DNA of 64,000 nt from Stenotrophomonas sp. 610A2 (GCF_030549615.1 NZ_CP130832.1:1860001-1924000); one strand, 5' to 3'; shown: positions 1 to 11,113, counted from the first letter of the stretch. Program-made: numbers and translations. Notes: generated from the sequence alone by a model not told the origin.

Positions 1-2
1 GT

Positions 3-797
3 CGGTTTGTAGCGCCATTGCGCGGGCAGGTGGATCCACGGTGCTTCGCCAACCCGCTGTTCGCGGGTTTCAGCGATTTCGAAGCCTTGCTGCGTTCCGC
101 CGATTGGCCGGGCATGGCTGCGCTGAACGCACAGTTGCCAGTGCAGGGCAAGCGGTTCGTCACCCAGGACGATGCCCTGCTCGATGATGGCCTGCATTAC
201 GAGCAGCGTATTGCGCAGGGCCGCATCGCCACCCGCGCGCAGAACTGGCACGACCTGTTCAACGCGATGATCTGGGCGCGTCAGCCTGCCATCAAACGCG
301 CGCTCAATGCGCAGCAATGCCTGCATATCGCGGCGATGGGGGCGAGCCAGCGCAATCGCGCGCAGGCGGCGCTGACCCAGTTCGATGAAACCGGGCTGAT
401 CGTGCGTGTTCGCGATGCAGGCCTGTTGATGGCATGGGACCAGCACGACTGGTCGGCGCTGTTCAATCTGGTCGTCTGGCGCGAAGGTGATATCGCAGTG
501 TCTGCAGTCATCGGCCACGCGCTGATGGAGCAGGCCCTGTTGATCGAGCGCTTGCTGGTCGGCAAATGCGTGGTCGTCGTTGCTGACGACGACGCAGGCT
601 GTGTTGCCGAAGTGGCCGCGGCTATCGCGGAGGGAAGGCTGCTGGCGGATCCAGCCGAGCTACGGCCGCTGCCGCTGGCGGGCATTCCAGGTTGGCATTC
701 GCGCCAGGACGAGACCTTCTACCAACAGTCCGATTACTTCCGCCCGCTACGTGCGGGCCGAAGCTATCCGCCGCCGCTCAGCCTTCGCCGTAGCTGA
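3..797 (+). CDS. DUF3025 domain protein, 5' end outside the window
   Basis: Conserved protein of the DUF3025 family, whose function is unknown. The reading frame is open to the first base. The first in-window start-like codon is a TTG at 18, but the codons before it (CGG TTT GTA GCG CCA) read as R-F-V-A-P, which fits a start just upstream, so I treat the gene as cut at its 5' end by a few codons. The visible part is about 264 residues, soluble, with no signal peptide or membrane segment and several Trp-rich patches ([20 protein letters not shown]). Its last 20 bases overlap the 3' end of greB on the opposite strand, so the two genes converge with no room for a terminator. Family assignment is from memory of the domain. 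Confidence 0.7.
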   Translation, partial: RFVAPLRGQVDPRCFANPLFAGFSDFEALLRSADWPGMAALNAQLPVQGKRFVTQDDALLDDGLHYEQRIAQGRIATRAQNWHDLFNAMIWARQPAIKRALNAQQCLHIAAMGASQRNRAQAALTQFDETGLIVRVRDAGLLMAWDQHDWSALFNLVVWREGDIAVSAVIGHALMEQALLIERLLVGKCVVVVADDDAGCVAEVAAAIAEGRLLADPAELRPLPLAGIPGWHSRQDETFYQQSDYFRPLRAGRSYPPPLSLRRS

Positions 798-1284
798 CGT
801 CGATGATCGCGAAGCGGGTCAGTCCACTGGGCAGCTCCACCGCGAATTCATCGTCGATGCGTTTCTTGAGCAATGCACGCGCCAAAGGCGAGTCGATGCT
901 GATCCAACCAGCTGGCGCATCGGTTTCATCGGGGCCGACGATGCGGTAGATCACGGTCTGGCCGGAATCCACGTTCTCCAGCTCCACCGTGGCACCGAAG
1001 AACACGGCTTCCGGATCGCTGGGCGTGGTGTCGACCACGCGCAGGGCTTCCAGCCGCTTGCTGAGGTAGCGCACGCGGCGGTCGATCTCGCCCAGCTGCT
1101 TCTTGCGGTAGGTGTACTCGGCGTTCTCCGAGCGATCGCCCTCAGCGGCCGCGGCGGCCAGCGCCTTGACCACTTCCGGCCGTCGTTGCCGCCACAGCTC
1201 GTCCAGCTCGGCTTTCAGCCGGGCATGGCCCTGTGGGGTGATCAGGGCGGTGCTTTTTTCTGCAGGGGGACGCCAACGGCTCAC
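778..1284 (-). CDS. greB: Transcription elongation factor GreB
   Basis: Cleavage factor that rescues backtracked RNA polymerase by inserting an N-terminal coiled coil into the secondary channel. The 168-residue protein has the Gre layout: an N-terminal helical hairpin with the conserved [16 protein letters not shown] stretch near residues 70-85, then a C-terminal FKBP-like domain ending in a typical IID.S.GE. tail. The [12 protein letters not shown] segment and the slightly long C terminus favour GreB over GreA. Its start codon overlaps the stop of the upstream lipoprotein gene (ATGA, 1281-1284), so it is the last gene of a three-gene minus-strand unit. Its 3' end overlaps the convergent DUF3025 gene. 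Confidence 0.93.
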   Translation of the reverse strand: MSRWRPPAEKSTALITPQGHARLKAELDELWRQRRPEVVKALAAAAAEGDRSENAEYTYRKKQLGEIDRRVRYLSKRLEALRVVDTTPSDPEAVFFGATVELENVDSGQTVIYRIVGPDETDAPAGWISIDSPLARALLKKRIDDEFAVELPSGLTRFAIIDVSYGEG

Positions 1285-1763
1285 TTCTTCACTCTGTCCA
1301 GGGTGCTGCGGAAGTTGGTTGGGCTGCCGTCGGCATTGAGCAGTACCAGGACATCGGCGGATTCAAGGCCGAACAACAGGTCTTCGGTCTGTTGGTGGTC
1401 GTGGTGCAGGCGCAGATGTGTGCCGCCGTGCTCCAGCGACCATTTGCTCTCTACGAGCTCCCAGATCACGCCGCCTTTCAATGCGTAGCGGCCGTCGGGC
1501 CCGAGCTCAAGCGTGCGTGTTTCCACGCCACCGACGATGAAGGTCCCAGGCAGTGCTTCCGGATCGACCGCGATGTAGGCCGGTGCGGGTGCGCTGGGCG
1601 CAGCATCGTTGTCACTGGTCGCAACCGGCGGCGCAGCTTGCGTCGGTACTGCGGCTGCCGATTGGGCGGTTGCCGCCGGCTGCGATGCATTGCAGCCGGC
1701 CAGCAGCGCGGTCAACAGCACCGCGCTGGCCAGCCCGAAGTGGACGGTGCCGTGCCTGCTCAA
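1281..1763 (-). CDS. Putative outer-membrane lipoprotein, NlpE-like
   Basis: A 160-residue lipoprotein. Residues 1-23 form a signal peptide with lipobox L-L-A-G-C and the lipidated Cys at 24. An Ala/Pro/Gln-rich linker to about residue 60 follows. The C-terminal 100 residues look like a small beta-barrel ([19 protein letters not shown], then W-x-[23 protein letters not shown]). That order resembles the NlpE N-terminal domain (copper/envelope-stress lipoprotein), but I see no C-x-x-C motif, so the copper link is only a guess. It overlaps the HerA-like gene upstream by 4 bp and greB downstream by 4 bp, which implies co-transcription. Any lipocalin-like lipoprotein family is an alternative. Confidence 0.6.
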   Translation of the reverse strand: MSRHGTVHFGLASAVLLTALLAGCNASQPAATAQSAAAVPTQAAPPVATSDNDAAPSAPAPAYIAVDPEALPGTFIVGGVETRTLELGPDGRYALKGGVIWELVESKWSLEHGGTHLRLHHDHQQTEDLLFGLESADVLVLLNADGSPTNFRSTLDRVKK

Positions 1764-3277
1764 CGCTTGCTGCCGAAGATGCCGCCCAGGATGCCGCGCA
1801 CGATCTGGTTGCCGAGCTTGGTGCCGACGGTGCGAGTGGTCTGCTTGGCCATGGTCTCGATCATGCCTTGTCGGCGTTTGGTGCCGAAGATCGCGTCCTT
1901 GATGCTCTGGCCAAAACCGCCTTCCTGCTCCTCGTCCTGTTGGCGGGTGCGGGCCTTTGGTGCCTGCGCCTGCTCGACGGCTTTCTCCGCGCGCTGTGCC
2001 AGCAGTTCGGCTGCGGATTCACGGTTGACGGCAGTGTCATAGCGGGTGCCGATCGGGCTGCCGGCGCGCACCTGCGCGCGCTCGGCGTCGGTGATCGAGC
2101 CCATCCGGCAACGTGGCGGGGCGATCAGGGTCTTCTGTACCGGCGAGGGAATGCCCTTGTCCTGCAGGGTGGAGACCAGTGCTTCGCCGGTGCCGAGTTG
2201 CGACAAGGTCGCGACCACGTCGAGCTTGGGGTTCTGCACGAAGGTTTCCGCCGCGGTCTTGACTGCCTTCTGGTCGCGCGGGGTGAAGGCGCGCAGCGCG
2301 TGCTGCACGCGGTTGCCGAGCTGGCCGAGGATGTTGCCGGGCACGTCATCCGGGAACTGCGAGCAGAAATACACGCCTACGCCCTTGGAGCGGATCAATC
2401 GCACCACCTGTTCGATGCGCTGTACCAGTGCTGGCGGGGCGTCGTCGAACAACAGGTGGGCTTCGTCGAAGATGAAGACCAGCTTGGGTTTCTCCAGGTC
2501 GCCCACTTCCGGCAGCTGCTCGAACAGTTCGGACAGCAGCCACAGCAGGAAGGTGGAGTACAGGCGTGGCTTGAGGATCAGCTGCGCGGCGGCAAGGATG
2601 CCGACCACGCCGCGGCCATCGTGGTTGACCCGCATGATGTCGGCCAGTTCCAGCGCCGGCTCACCGAAGAAGGCTTCGCCGCCGTCTTGCGACAGGCGCA
2701 GCAGCGAGCGCTGGATGGCCGCCACCGACTGCGCGCTGACCAGGCCATATTCGGTGGAGATGTCCTTGCGCTCCTCGGCAACCAGGCCGAGCAGGGCGCG
2801 CAGGTCATCCAGGTCCAGCAACAGCAGGCCACGGTCGTCGGCCAGCTTGAACACGATATCGAGCACGCCGGACTGGGTGTCGTTGAGTTCGAGGATGCGG
2901 GCGAGCAGGGTAGGGCCCATCTCGCTCACCGTGGTGCGCACCGGATGGCCGAGCTTGCCGTACAGGTCCCAGAACACCACCGGGCTGGCAGCCGGGGCAA
3001 AGCCATCGACGCCGATCTCGGCGGCGCGCTGGGCCAGCTTCTCGCCGCCTTCGCCGGCAACCGCAAGGCCAGCCACATCGCCCTTCACATCGGCCATGAA
3101 CACCGGCACGCCCAACCGCGAGAAGCCCTCGGCCAGCGTCATCAAGGTCACGGTCTTGCCGGTGCCGGTAGCGCCGGCCACCAGGCCGTGGCGGTTGCCC
3201 AGGCGCGGGAGCAGGGTGACGGCGATGTCGTCGGTGACGCCTTTGCCGAGCAGGATCGGGTCCATGGAGGCACTCAT
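1760..3277 (-). CDS. HerA-like P-loop ATPase/helicase (DUF853 family)
   Basis: A 505-residue ATPase of the HerA/FtsK superfamily (DUF853). Walker A GATGTGKT lies at residues 35-42 and a Walker B-like acidic strand (LVFIFDEAHLLF) near residue 265; the C terminus ends in GQSIKDAIFGTKRRQ and a Gly-rich segment. E. coli YjgR is the kind of protein meant. HerA proteins translocate DNA, but the DUF853 branch has no settled role and no NurA nuclease gene is nearby. The frame is open 33 codons further, but I place the start at M-S-A-S-M-D-P because the family begins close to M-D-P-I-L-L-G-K; no good ribosome site is visible at either ATG. First gene of the unit leading to the lipoprotein and greB. 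Confidence 0.85.
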   Translation of the reverse strand: MSASMDPILLGKGVTDDIAVTLLPRLGNRHGLVAGATGTGKTVTLMTLAEGFSRLGVPVFMADVKGDVAGLAVAGEGGEKLAQRAAEIGVDGFAPAASPVVFWDLYGKLGHPVRTTVSEMGPTLLARILELNDTQSGVLDIVFKLADDRGLLLLDLDDLRALLGLVAEERKDISTEYGLVSAQSVAAIQRSLLRLSQDGGEAFFGEPALELADIMRVNHDGRGVVGILAAAQLILKPRLYSTFLLWLLSELFEQLPEVGDLEKPKLVFIFDEAHLLFDDAPPALVQRIEQVVRLIRSKGVGVYFCSQFPDDVPGNILGQLGNRVQHALRAFTPRDQKAVKTAAETFVQNPKLDVVATLSQLGTGEALVSTLQDKGIPSPVQKTLIAPPRCRMGSITDAERAQVRAGSPIGTRYDTAVNRESAAELLAQRAEKAVEQAQAPKARTRQQDEEQEGGFGQSIKDAIFGTKRRQGMIETMAKQTTRTVGTKLGNQIVRGILGGIFGSKR

Positions 3278-3388
3278 TGATGAATGAAGGAAGGATTCTA
3301 ACGGCCGACTGTATCGCTGCGGTGGCAATGTTGCCCCCGGGTCTGTCTGCCAGCTACCCTGCCTCACCTTTGTCATGCAGTGCTGCTG

Positions 3389-4966
3389 ATGCCCGTATCC
3401 CTGTTATCTGCTCGTCGTTGGTCGCTGTTGCTGGCGACCTCGTTGTTGACCGTGGTCCCGGCCGCACAGGCGATCTCCGCCCGTGACAAGGTCAAGGTCG
3501 ATGCCATCGAGGCGCGGATGACGGCGGCCGAGAAGCGTTACAGCGATGCGCTGGTGCTGGTTGCCAATGCCGACCCCAAGGGCACGATCGAGGGCGACGC
3601 CGCGCTGGAAGACATGGAAGACGTGATCAGCGCCTGCATCGCGCAGAAGGGCTGCCAGGTCAGCAATCTGCTGGCCACCTACAAGCGCCTGCTCAAGCAG
3701 CGCGCCGACGCCAGCGGCGAGGCGCAGGAGGAGGATGGCGGTCCGCTGGAGGCTGATCCGGACCATATCGCGCCGCTGGTGGCCGATGTGCCCGAAGCTG
3801 CCCGTGCCGCGGCCCTGCTCAACGATCACCGCCATGCCTTCGACGACATGGTCGAATACAACCCGGCGATCCAGGCCGGCATCCGCCGCTGGCTCACCGA
3901 TATGCGTCCCTCGCTGCTGACCAGCTACGAGAACTACATGAACCTGCGTGGGATCATGTGGCCGGAATGGGAGAAGGACGGCCTGCCCGAGGCATTGCTG
4001 TTCGGCATCATGGCCAAGGAATCCAATGGTCGCGTGCATGCCTCCTCGCGTGTGGGCGCGGCGGGCCTGATGCAGTTCATGCCGGCCACCGGCCGCCGTT
4101 TCGGGCTGGGCCCGGACGGCACCGGCTTCGACACCCGCTTTGATCCGCGCAGCGCGGCCAGTGCCAGTGCCGATTACATGAATGAGCGCATGCGTGGGCT
4201 CAACAAGAATATCGAGTACGCCTTGGCGGCCTATAACGGCGGCGAAGGCCGTGCTGCGCGCATTTACCGCGAAACCGGTGGCCAGAGCTTCTGGACCGAT
4301 ACCTCGTACAACCAGTTCCCGGGCGAGACCAAGGACTACGTGCCGATGGTGATCGCAGCGGCGTGGATCTTCCTGCACCCGCAGCAGTACGGCGTCGAGT
4401 TCCCCAAACTCAACGCACAGCCGGCAACCCTGCGTTTGGCGAAGTCGACCACCATCTATGAGCTGACCATCTGCCTGGGCAGTACCGGTACCCGCGACGG
4501 TTACATGCGCGCGCTGCGCAACCTCAATCCGCGTTACGAGGCCGATGGCTGGATTCCGGGCGGCACCACCATCAATGTCACCACCCGCATTGCTGGCCTG
4601 TACAACCGCTACTGCGTCAGTGGCCCGCGCGCCGACCTGGCCCGTGCGCTGATCACGGCCGATCTGAATGCGGCGATCAAGCGGCCATCGGCGGCGACGG
4701 TTACCGGTAGCGTCGCGGTAGGCGATGTGCAGGCGATGCAGGCAGCGCAGGCCGCCGCACCTGTTGTCGCACCGCCACCGCGTCCGGCAGCACCGGCACG
4801 ACGGGCAGCGCGCAGCTACAAGGTTGTCCGCGGTGACACCCTGGGCGCCATCGCCAACCGCTTCCAATGCGAAGTGCCAGCACTGGCGCGCGCCAATGGC
4901 CTGCGCGCACCGGCCTATGCCCTCAAGCCAGGGCAAACCCTGAAGCTGGAAGGCTGCGGTCGTTGA
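3389..4966 (+). CDS. Membrane-bound lytic murein transglycosylase, MltD-like, with LysM
   Basis: Exported enzyme that cleaves peptidoglycan between MurNAc and GlcNAc to give 1,6-anhydro products. The signal peptide at residues 1-28 ends A-Q-A; there is no lipobox Cys. A helical region to about residue 190 is followed by an SLT domain with catalytic Glu211 (A-K-E-S-N-G-R), GLMQFMPATG and AYNGGEGRA. A Pro/Ala linker leads to one LysM domain (about 476-520, V-V-R-G-D-T-L-G-A-I-A-N-R-F) that anchors to glycan. I chose the ATG at 3389 over an in-frame GTG nine bases earlier because it gives a cleaner signal peptide. Transcribed divergently from the HerA-like gene and followed by a strong terminator, so it is probably monocistronic. 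Confidence 0.88.
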   Translation: MPVSLLSARRWSLLLATSLLTVVPAAQAISARDKVKVDAIEARMTAAEKRYSDALVLVANADPKGTIEGDAALEDMEDVISACIAQKGCQVSNLLATYKRLLKQRADASGEAQEEDGGPLEADPDHIAPLVADVPEAARAAALLNDHRHAFDDMVEYNPAIQAGIRRWLTDMRPSLLTSYENYMNLRGIMWPEWEKDGLPEALLFGIMAKESNGRVHASSRVGAAGLMQFMPATGRRFGLGPDGTGFDTRFDPRSAASASADYMNERMRGLNKNIEYALAAYNGGEGRAARIYRETGGQSFWTDTSYNQFPGETKDYVPMVIAAAWIFLHPQQYGVEFPKLNAQPATLRLAKSTTIYELTICLGSTGTRDGYMRALRNLNPRYEADGWIPGGTTINVTTRIAGLYNRYCVSGPRADLARALITADLNAAIKRPSAATVTGSVAVGDVQAMQAAQAAAPVVAPPPRPAAPARRAARSYKVVRGDTLGAIANRFQCEVPALARANGLRAPAYALKPGQTLKLEGCGR

Positions 4967-4971
4967 AACAG

Positions 4972-5000
4972 AAAGGGCGCCGAAAGGCGCCCTTTCTGTT
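4972..5000 (+). terminator. Intrinsic terminator after the lytic transglycosylase gene
   Basis: A perfect 10-bp stem, AAAGGGCGCC with GGCGCCCTTT, closed by a GAAA tetraloop (4982-4985), then CTGTTTGGTTTT. It begins six bases after the stop codon. Confidence 0.85.
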
Positions 5001-5007
5001 TGGTTTT

Positions 5008-5104
5008 GTAGGAGCGGCGTAAGCCGCGAAGCTGGGGGGATTTCAGCGATCAGAGCTTCTGCAATCTGAGGGTCTATCTGCTTCGCGGCTTACGCCGCTC
5101 CTAC
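5008..5104. repeat. Inverted pair of GTAGGAGCGGC-type REP palindromes
   Basis: The unit at 5008-5031 begins GTAGGAGCGGCG and continues TAAGCCGCGAAGC. Its mirror image lies at 5080-5104, ending GCCGCTCCTAC. Each unit folds on itself (GCGGCGTAAGCCGC) and the pair can form a long cruciform. The 48 bp between them look unremarkable. This GTAG-headed palindrome is the REP/SMAG style of Stenotrophomonas. The pair fills the convergent gap between the transglycosylase terminator and the 3' end of psd. Confidence 0.85.
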
Positions 5105-5122
5105 AAACAAAACGCGCCGCTG

Positions 5123-5965
5123 TCAGCGCAGCTTTGCCAGCGGCTGGCCCAGCTGCACCGGGCTTTCCGCCTTCAACGACGGATCGAAATCCGCCACGCC
5201 CGGAGGCAACAGCATGATGACCGTCGAGCCGTAGTTGAAACGTGCCATCTCGGCGAAACGCTCCAGGGTGATGCCCTTGCCACGCCAGTCCTTGCGGGTG
5301 ATGCGGTCGCCATAGGCGGGGATTTCTTCGCCGCTCCACACCGTTTCCACGCCGCTGACCAGCAGCGCGCCGACCATCACCTGCACCATCGGGCCGAAAT
5401 CGGTGTCGAAATGGCAGACCAGGCGCTCGTTGCGGGCGAACAGACGCGGCACGCTGGCGACCGCGTCGGTGCCTACGCTGAACAGCCGACCCGGGACATG
5501 CACGGTTTCGCGCAGGGTACCGGTCCAGGCCATGTGCACACGATGGTAGTCGCGTGGTGACAGATACACGGTGGCGAACAGACCGTTGTTGAAAGGCGCG
5601 GCGTCGGCTGCATCACCCAGCAGCTCGGCGGCGGTGAAGGACTGGCCCTTGGCCTGGAAGATGCGGCCATCTTCGATCGGGCCGAGCTGGCTGATGCGGC
5701 CATCAGCCGGCATGGTCAGTGTGCGCGGATCGGCGGCGGCGACGCGGGCGCCCGGCTTCAAGGCGCGGGTGAAGAAGCTGTTGAAGCTGGGATAGCTGCG
5801 CGGGTCGGGGTTGGCGGCTTCGGCCAGATTGACGTTGAACTTGTTCGACACCGTGTCGATCAGCCAGCGCGAGATGCGCGGGTTCTGCGAATAGGCCAGC
5901 GAGCGGGCCATTGACGACAGCAGGCGGTGCGGCAGTACGTAGGTGAGGCTTGTAACCAGACTCAT
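5123..5965 (-). CDS. psd: Phosphatidylserine decarboxylase proenzyme
   Basis: Makes phosphatidylethanolamine from phosphatidylserine at the inner membrane. The 280-residue proenzyme self-cleaves at a G-S-T motif, here G246-S247-T248 within [10 protein letters not shown], and Ser247 becomes the pyruvoyl prosthetic group of the alpha chain. The triad residues of the self-cleavage reaction are visible: Asp89 in M-P-A-D-G-R and His144 in D-Y-H-R-V-H, with Ser247. Length matches proteobacterial Psd-B. The start codon overlaps the stop of the SCO gene by 4 bp (ATGA), so the two are probably co-translated. Confidence 0.96.
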   Translation of the reverse strand: MSLVTSLTYVLPHRLLSSMARSLAYSQNPRISRWLIDTVSNKFNVNLAEAANPDPRSYPSFNSFFTRALKPGARVAAADPRTLTMPADGRISQLGPIEDGRIFQAKGQSFTAAELLGDAADAAPFNNGLFATVYLSPRDYHRVHMAWTGTLRETVHVPGRLFSVGTDAVASVPRLFARNERLVCHFDTDFGPMVQVMVGALLVSGVETVWSGEEIPAYGDRITRKDWRGKGITLERFAEMARFNYGSTVIMLLPPGVADFDPSLKAESPVQLGQPLAKLR

Positions 5966-6609
5966 GGTGCGGTTTTCTCGGTGAGCTTCTTCAGGTCGCT
6001 GGCGATTGCCTGCGGGTTGAACGGGGGGCGCATCAGGCCGGCCAGCCGGCCCTGCGGGTCAAGCACGGCGATGCTGGCGGAGTGGTCCATGCTGTAGTCA
6101 TCCGGGTTCTGCTCGAAGTGCTTGCCCGGTGCTTTCTGGAACACCATGCCCAACGAGGTGGCAAAGCGCTCCAGCGACGGCACGTCGGCAGTGGCAGCCA
6201 GGGTGTCCTTGTGGAAGGCATGGGCGTACTCGCCCAGGCGGTTCGGGGTGTCCCGTTCGGGGTCCACCGACACCAGCACCACGCGCGGGCGCAGGCTGTC
6301 CGGGATGGTTTCCCATTGTTTCTGGGCCTGGGCCAGTTCGGTCAGGGTGGTCGGGCAGACGTCCGGGCAGGAGGTGAACCCCAGAAACACCAGGGTCCAA
6401 TGGCCGCGCAGCTCGCCCGGGATCAGGCGGGTGCCGTCGGACTGGGCCAGATCGAAGTCGGGCAGGGTGCGCGGAGTGCCATAGAACAGGATGCTGCTGG
6501 TGCCGTCCGTGCCCTTGTTGGCGGGGCCGAAGACCTTCTGCGCCAACAGCAGGCCGAGGCCGGCGGCCAGGGCGATGGCCAGGATGATGCCGGTATTTCG
6601 ATTGAACAT
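5962..6609 (-). CDS. SCO1/SenC-family copper chaperone or thiol protein
   Basis: A 215-residue membrane-anchored thioredoxin-fold protein. Residues 7-24 form an N-terminal anchor ([11 protein letters not shown]). The copper ligands of the SCO family are all present: C81-P-D-V-C85 and His176 (S-M-D-H-S-A-S-I). Known members deliver copper to the CuA site of cytochrome oxidase or protect against periplasmic thiol stress; no oxidase gene is nearby, so the partner cannot be read from context. The frame extends 54 codons upstream, but that part is Arg/Pro-rich and lacks family similarity, so I start at M-F-N-R-N. First gene of the sco-psd unit, divergent from prmB. Confidence 0.9.
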   Translation of the reverse strand: MFNRNTGIILAIALAAGLGLLLAQKVFGPANKGTDGTSSILFYGTPRTLPDFDLAQSDGTRLIPGELRGHWTLVFLGFTSCPDVCPTTLTELAQAQKQWETIPDSLRPRVVLVSVDPERDTPNRLGEYAHAFHKDTLAATADVPSLERFATSLGMVFQKAPGKHFEQNPDDYSMDHSASIAVLDPQGRLAGLMRPPFNPQAIASDLKKLTEKTAP

Positions 6610-6788
6610 GCGCGCGGGCTTCCGTTCGGATACGGCGGCGGGACGGGTCGTTCGCCGTGGGCGGGATACGGGAGTGTAGGGGATTGCAGGCGTACACCCC
6701 GGCGGTTTGGCGGGCGTTTGCGCCCCTTTGGAGGGCCATTGCCGAAGTTTCGGCTGCAACTTGGCAATCAATATACCGGCCAGATGCC

Positions 6789-6794
6789 TATAAT
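6789..6794 (+). promoter_or_regulatory. Possible -10 element for prmB
   Basis: A consensus TATAAT hexamer lies 30 bp before the prmB start. A TTGGCA at 6761-6766 is the only -35-like hexamer nearby, but the spacer would be 22 bp, which is too long. A TG two bases before the hexamer gives only a partial extended -10. Confidence 0.4.
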
Positions 6795-6824
6795 CGCAGA
6801 CCTTTCAAGTATTTCCGTATTGCC

Positions 6825-7754
6825 ATGACTGCCGAAGCGGCCGCTGAACTCCAAACGATCGTCGATCTGATCCGCTACGGCGCAAGCCGTTTCAATGCTG
6901 CTGGCCTGACCTTCGGCCATAGCTATGACAATGCCCTGGACGAGGCGACCCAGCTGACCCTGCACAGCCTGCACCTGCCGCCGGACCTCGGCCCGGCCTA
7001 TGGCACGGCGCGGGTGCTGCTGGAAGAACGGCAGCAGGTGCTGGCGCTGTTCCAGCGCCGTATCGACGAGCGCCAGCCGGCAGCCTACCTGACCGGTGAG
7101 GCCTGGTTTGCGGGTTTGAGCTTCAAGAGTGACTCACGCGCACTGGTTCCGCGTTCGCCGATCGCCGAGCTGATCCTGAGTGGCTTCGAGCCGTGGTTGG
7201 CCGGTCGCGACGTCAACCGCGCGCTGGACCTGTGCACCGGCTCGGGCTGCATCGCCATTGCGATGGGCCATTACTACCCGAACTGGCAGGTGGACGGCAG
7301 CGACGTCAATGACGCCGCGCTGTCGCTGGCGGTGGAGAACAAGGAGCGCCTGCTCGCCCACAACGTGGAGCTGGTCAAGAGCGACCTGTTCGCTGGTCTG
7401 CAGGGCCGCGTCTACGACCTGATCGTCACCAATCCGCCCTACGTCACCAATGACGAGACCGATGCGCTGCCGAAGGAATACCAGCACGAACCGGACCTGG
7501 CCCTGCGCGCCGGCGACGACGGCCTGGACCTGGTGCTGAAGATCCTGCGCGATGCCCCGGACCATCTGACCGAAGACGGCTTGCTGATCTGCGAAGTAGG
7601 CGATTCCGAGCAGCATCTGATCAAGCTGCTGCCCGAGGTCTACATGTCCTGGATCGATTTCAAGGTCGGGCAGATGGGCATCTTCGCTGTCGAGGCGGCT
7701 GAGCTGCGTGCGCACCACGCACGCATCGCCGAGTTGGCTGCAGCACGTTCCTGA
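6825..7754 (+). CDS. prmB: Ribosomal protein L3 N5-glutamine methyltransferase
   Basis: SAM-dependent methyltransferase that modifies a glutamine of ribosomal protein L3 before 50S assembly. The 309-residue protein has a helical N-terminal substrate domain (1-100), SAM motif [13 protein letters not shown] (135-146) and the catalytic N-P-P-Y signature (203-206) that holds the amide of the target Gln. PrmC (HemK) shares these motifs, but the N-terminal [15 protein letters not shown] and the R-S-P-I-A-E-L-I segment are the PrmB type. The frame is open upstream to 6657; the ATG at 6825 is chosen because family similarity begins there. Confidence 0.93.
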   Translation: MTAEAAAELQTIVDLIRYGASRFNAAGLTFGHSYDNALDEATQLTLHSLHLPPDLGPAYGTARVLLEERQQVLALFQRRIDERQPAAYLTGEAWFAGLSFKSDSRALVPRSPIAELILSGFEPWLAGRDVNRALDLCTGSGCIAIAMGHYYPNWQVDGSDVNDAALSLAVENKERLLAHNVELVKSDLFAGLQGRVYDLIVTNPPYVTNDETDALPKEYQHEPDLALRAGDDGLDLVLKILRDAPDHLTEDGLLICEVGDSEQHLIKLLPEVYMSWIDFKVGQMGIFAVEAAELRAHHARIAELAAARS

Positions 7755-7763
7755 GTCACGCTT

Positions 7764-7797
7764 TTGCCGTCACTCCGCTTCTGCGGAATGACGGCAA
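7764..7797. other. Stem-loop between prmB and aroC
   Basis: TTGCCGTCA pairs with TGACGGCAA, then one C/A mismatch, then TCCGC with GCGGA around a TTCT loop. No T-run follows on either strand, so termination is doubtful. It could be an mRNA-end stabiliser or a relic repeat. Confidence 0.5.
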
Positions 7798-7828
7798 CGG
7801 CCGGCGTAACCGCAAGAGCACAACGGCA

Positions 7829-8926
7829 TTGAATACATTCGGACAACTCCTCCGCGTCACTACCTTCGGTGAATCCCACGGGCCGGCCATCGGCTGCGTG
7901 ATCGATGGTTGTCCGCCCGGCCTGGAAATCAGCCCCGAAGAGTTCGCCCATGACCTGCAGCGCCGTGCCACCGGCAAGAGCCGCCACACTTCCGCGCGGC
8001 GTGAGGCTGACGAGGTCGAGATCCTGTCCGGTGTCTATGAAGGCCGCACCACCGGTACGCCGATCGCGCTGCTGATACGCAACACCGACCAGCGCAGCAA
8101 GGACTACAGCAACATCGCCCAGCAGTTCCGCCCGGGCCATGCCGATTACAGCTACTGGCAGAAGTACGGCATCCGCGATCCGCGCGGTGGCGGCCGTTCC
8201 TCGGCGCGCGAAACCACCATGCGTGTAGCCGCTGGCGTGGTCGCCAAGAGGTGGCTGCTGCAGCGCTTCGGCGTCAGCGTGCGCGGTTACCTGTCGCAGC
8301 TCGGCGAGATCACGCCGGCCGGTTTCGACTGGAATGCGGTCGAAGAAAATCCCTTCTTCTGGCCCGACGCCAACCAGGTGCCCGAGCTGGAAACCTATAT
8401 GGATGCGCTGCGCAAGTCCGGTGACTCGGTCGGTGCGCGCGTCACCGTGGTTGCCGACGGCGTCCCGCCGGGTTGGGGCGAGCCGATCTACGGCAAGCTC
8501 GATGGCGATATCGCCGCCGCGCTGATGAGCATCAATGCGGTCAAGGGCGTGGAGATCGGCGACGGTTTTGCCAGCGCCGCGCAGAAGGGCACTGAACATC
8601 GTGACCTGATCACCCCGCAGGGCTTCCAGTCCAACCATGCCGGCGGCATCCTCGGTGGCATTTCCACCGGCCAGCAGATCGTCGTATCCATGGTGCTCAA
8701 GCCTACCTCCAGCCTGCGCCTGCCCGGTGCCACGGTGGATACGGCCGGCAATGCGGTCGAGGTCATCACCACTGGTCGTCACGATCCCTGCGTCGGCATC
8801 CGCGCAACGCCCATCGCCGAGGCGATGCTGGCGTTGGTGTTGATGGACCAAGCGATGCGCCACCGCGCCCAATGTGGCGATGTCGGCGAGATGAGCCCGC
8901 GTATCCCGGGCCAGCGCAATGACTGA
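7829..8926 (+). CDS. aroC: Chorismate synthase
   Basis: Last step of the shikimate pathway: converts EPSP to chorismate using reduced FMN without net redox change. The 365-residue protein carries the family signatures G-E-S-H-G-P-A-I-G near the N terminus, [20 protein letters not shown] and [13 protein letters not shown]. Length is typical. The start is TTG (TTG AAT ACA TTC GGA): no ATG or GTG fits the conserved N terminus. It overlaps the following dehydrogenase gene by 8 bp and heads a plus-strand run that also holds asd. Chorismate feeds the trp genes further along the window. Confidence 0.97.
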   Translation: MNTFGQLLRVTTFGESHGPAIGCVIDGCPPGLEISPEEFAHDLQRRATGKSRHTSARREADEVEILSGVYEGRTTGTPIALLIRNTDQRSKDYSNIAQQFRPGHADYSYWQKYGIRDPRGGGRSSARETTMRVAAGVVAKRWLLQRFGVSVRGYLSQLGEITPAGFDWNAVEENPFFWPDANQVPELETYMDALRKSGDSVGARVTVVADGVPPGWGEPIYGKLDGDIAAALMSINAVKGVEIGDGFASAAQKGTEHRDLITPQGFQSNHAGGILGGISTGQQIVVSMVLKPTSSLRLPGATVDTAGNAVEVITTGRHDPCVGIRATPIAEAMLALVLMDQAMRHRAQCGDVGEMSPRIPGQRND

Positions 8927-9971
8927 CCGTCGTCCCCGCGTCTGGGTGTCGCAGCCCCTGTTCGACGACACCGTCGCGCAGTTGGCGGTGCATTGTGATG
9001 TGGTTTCCACACCCACGGTCACCAAGCACGACAGCGCCAGCCTCAGTGCGAATCTGGCCGGCATGGATGGCGTCCTGATCACGCTCAACGAGCGGATCGG
9101 TGCGGCCGAAATCGCCAATGCGCCCGCGTTGAAGATGATCGCCAACGTTGGCGTCGGCTATAACAATCTTGATGTTCCTGCGTTGAATGCAGCTGGCATC
9201 GTTGCCAGCAACACGCCGGACGTACTCACCGAAACCACGGCCGATCTTGGCTTCTCGCTGCTGATGGCGGCGGCCCGCCGCATCGTCGAATCCGACCGCT
9301 GGCTGCGTGACGGCAAGTGGGGGCAGTGGTCGTTCACCACCATGCTCGGCGCTGACCTGCATGGCAGCACCCTGGGTATCCTCGGCATGGGCCGGATCGG
9401 CCAGGCCATTGCCCGTCGTGGCCATCATGGTTTCGGCATGAAGGTGCTGTACCACAACCGATCGCAGCTGCCGGTCGAGCAGGAACAGGCGGTTGGTGCC
9501 AGCTACGTCGGTTTCGATGAACTGCTGGCCAGCGTTGACCATCTGGTTCTGGTGCTGCCGTATACCGCGCAGAACCACCACATCATCAATGCCGCCGCGC
9601 TGGCGAAGATGAAGCCGACCGCCACGCTGGTCAACATCGCCCGTGGCGGCATCGTCGACGAACTCGCCCTGGTCGATGCGCTGGCCAATGGCCGCCTGGC
9701 CTCGGCTGCACTGGACGTCTACGAAAACGAGCCGAACGTGCGCCCGGAACTGCTGGCGCTGGACAACATCGTGCTGACCCCGCACATCGGCAGCGCCTCG
9801 CTGGCAACGCGCCGGGCGATGGTGCAGGTGGCGCTGGACAACCTGTTGGCCGGCCTGGGCATCGGCGCGGATGCCGGCCAGCCCGTCAATGCCATCAACG
9901 CCGAATTGATCAGCAACGGCACCGCGCGCATTGCCGTGGCCGGCAAGAAAATCGACGACAAAAAACGATAG
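8919..9971 (+). CDS. D-isomer-specific 2-hydroxyacid dehydrogenase (GhrB-like)
   Basis: NAD(P)H-dependent reductase of 2-oxoacids such as glyoxylate, hydroxypyruvate or 2-ketogluconate; the exact substrate is not readable. The 350-residue protein has the dinucleotide motif G-M-G-R-I-G (156-161) and the catalytic trio Arg242 (N-I-A-R-G-G), Glu271 (Y-E-N-E-P) and His289 (L-T-P-H-I-G-S). The [15 protein letters not shown] stretch and length fit the glyoxylate/2-ketogluconate reductase subgroup. PdxB and SerA are alternatives, but the C-terminal extension expected of them is absent. It overlaps aroC by 8 bp, so it is translated with it. Confidence 0.87.
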   Translation: MTDRRPRVWVSQPLFDDTVAQLAVHCDVVSTPTVTKHDSASLSANLAGMDGVLITLNERIGAAEIANAPALKMIANVGVGYNNLDVPALNAAGIVASNTPDVLTETTADLGFSLLMAAARRIVESDRWLRDGKWGQWSFTTMLGADLHGSTLGILGMGRIGQAIARRGHHGFGMKVLYHNRSQLPVEQEQAVGASYVGFDELLASVDHLVLVLPYTAQNHHIINAAALAKMKPTATLVNIARGGIVDELALVDALANGRLASAALDVYENEPNVRPELLALDNIVLTPHIGSASLATRRAMVQVALDNLLAGLGIGADAGQPVNAINAELISNGTARIAVAGKKIDDKKR

Positions 9972-10052
9972 GGAGCCTCGGCAGCCGCGCGCTGGAGGTT
10001 CCCCGAACCTGGCTCGATATGTGTCTCCCCCTCCAAACTTTCGAGTATCCCC

Positions 10053-11078
<1,026 letters not shown>

Positions 11079-11086
11079 TGCCCCCA

Positions 11087-11113
11087 ACGACGCCGGCTTG
11101 CTGCCGGCGTCGT
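11087..11113 (+). terminator. Hairpin between asd and fimV
   Basis: An 11-bp perfect stem, ACGACGCCGGC with GCCGGCGTCGT, and a TTGCT loop, nine bases after the asd stop. It lacks a T-run, so it may be a weak terminator or a 3'-end stabiliser. Confidence 0.55.

Noticed and set aside
1553..3280. Plus-strand open frame (575 codons) opposite the HerA-like gene
   Set aside because: The minus strand carries a P-loop ATPase with conserved motifs; the plus-strand frame has none.
7764..7797. Intrinsic terminator after prmB
   Set aside because: The stem is good but no T-run follows on either strand, so it is recorded only as a stem-loop.
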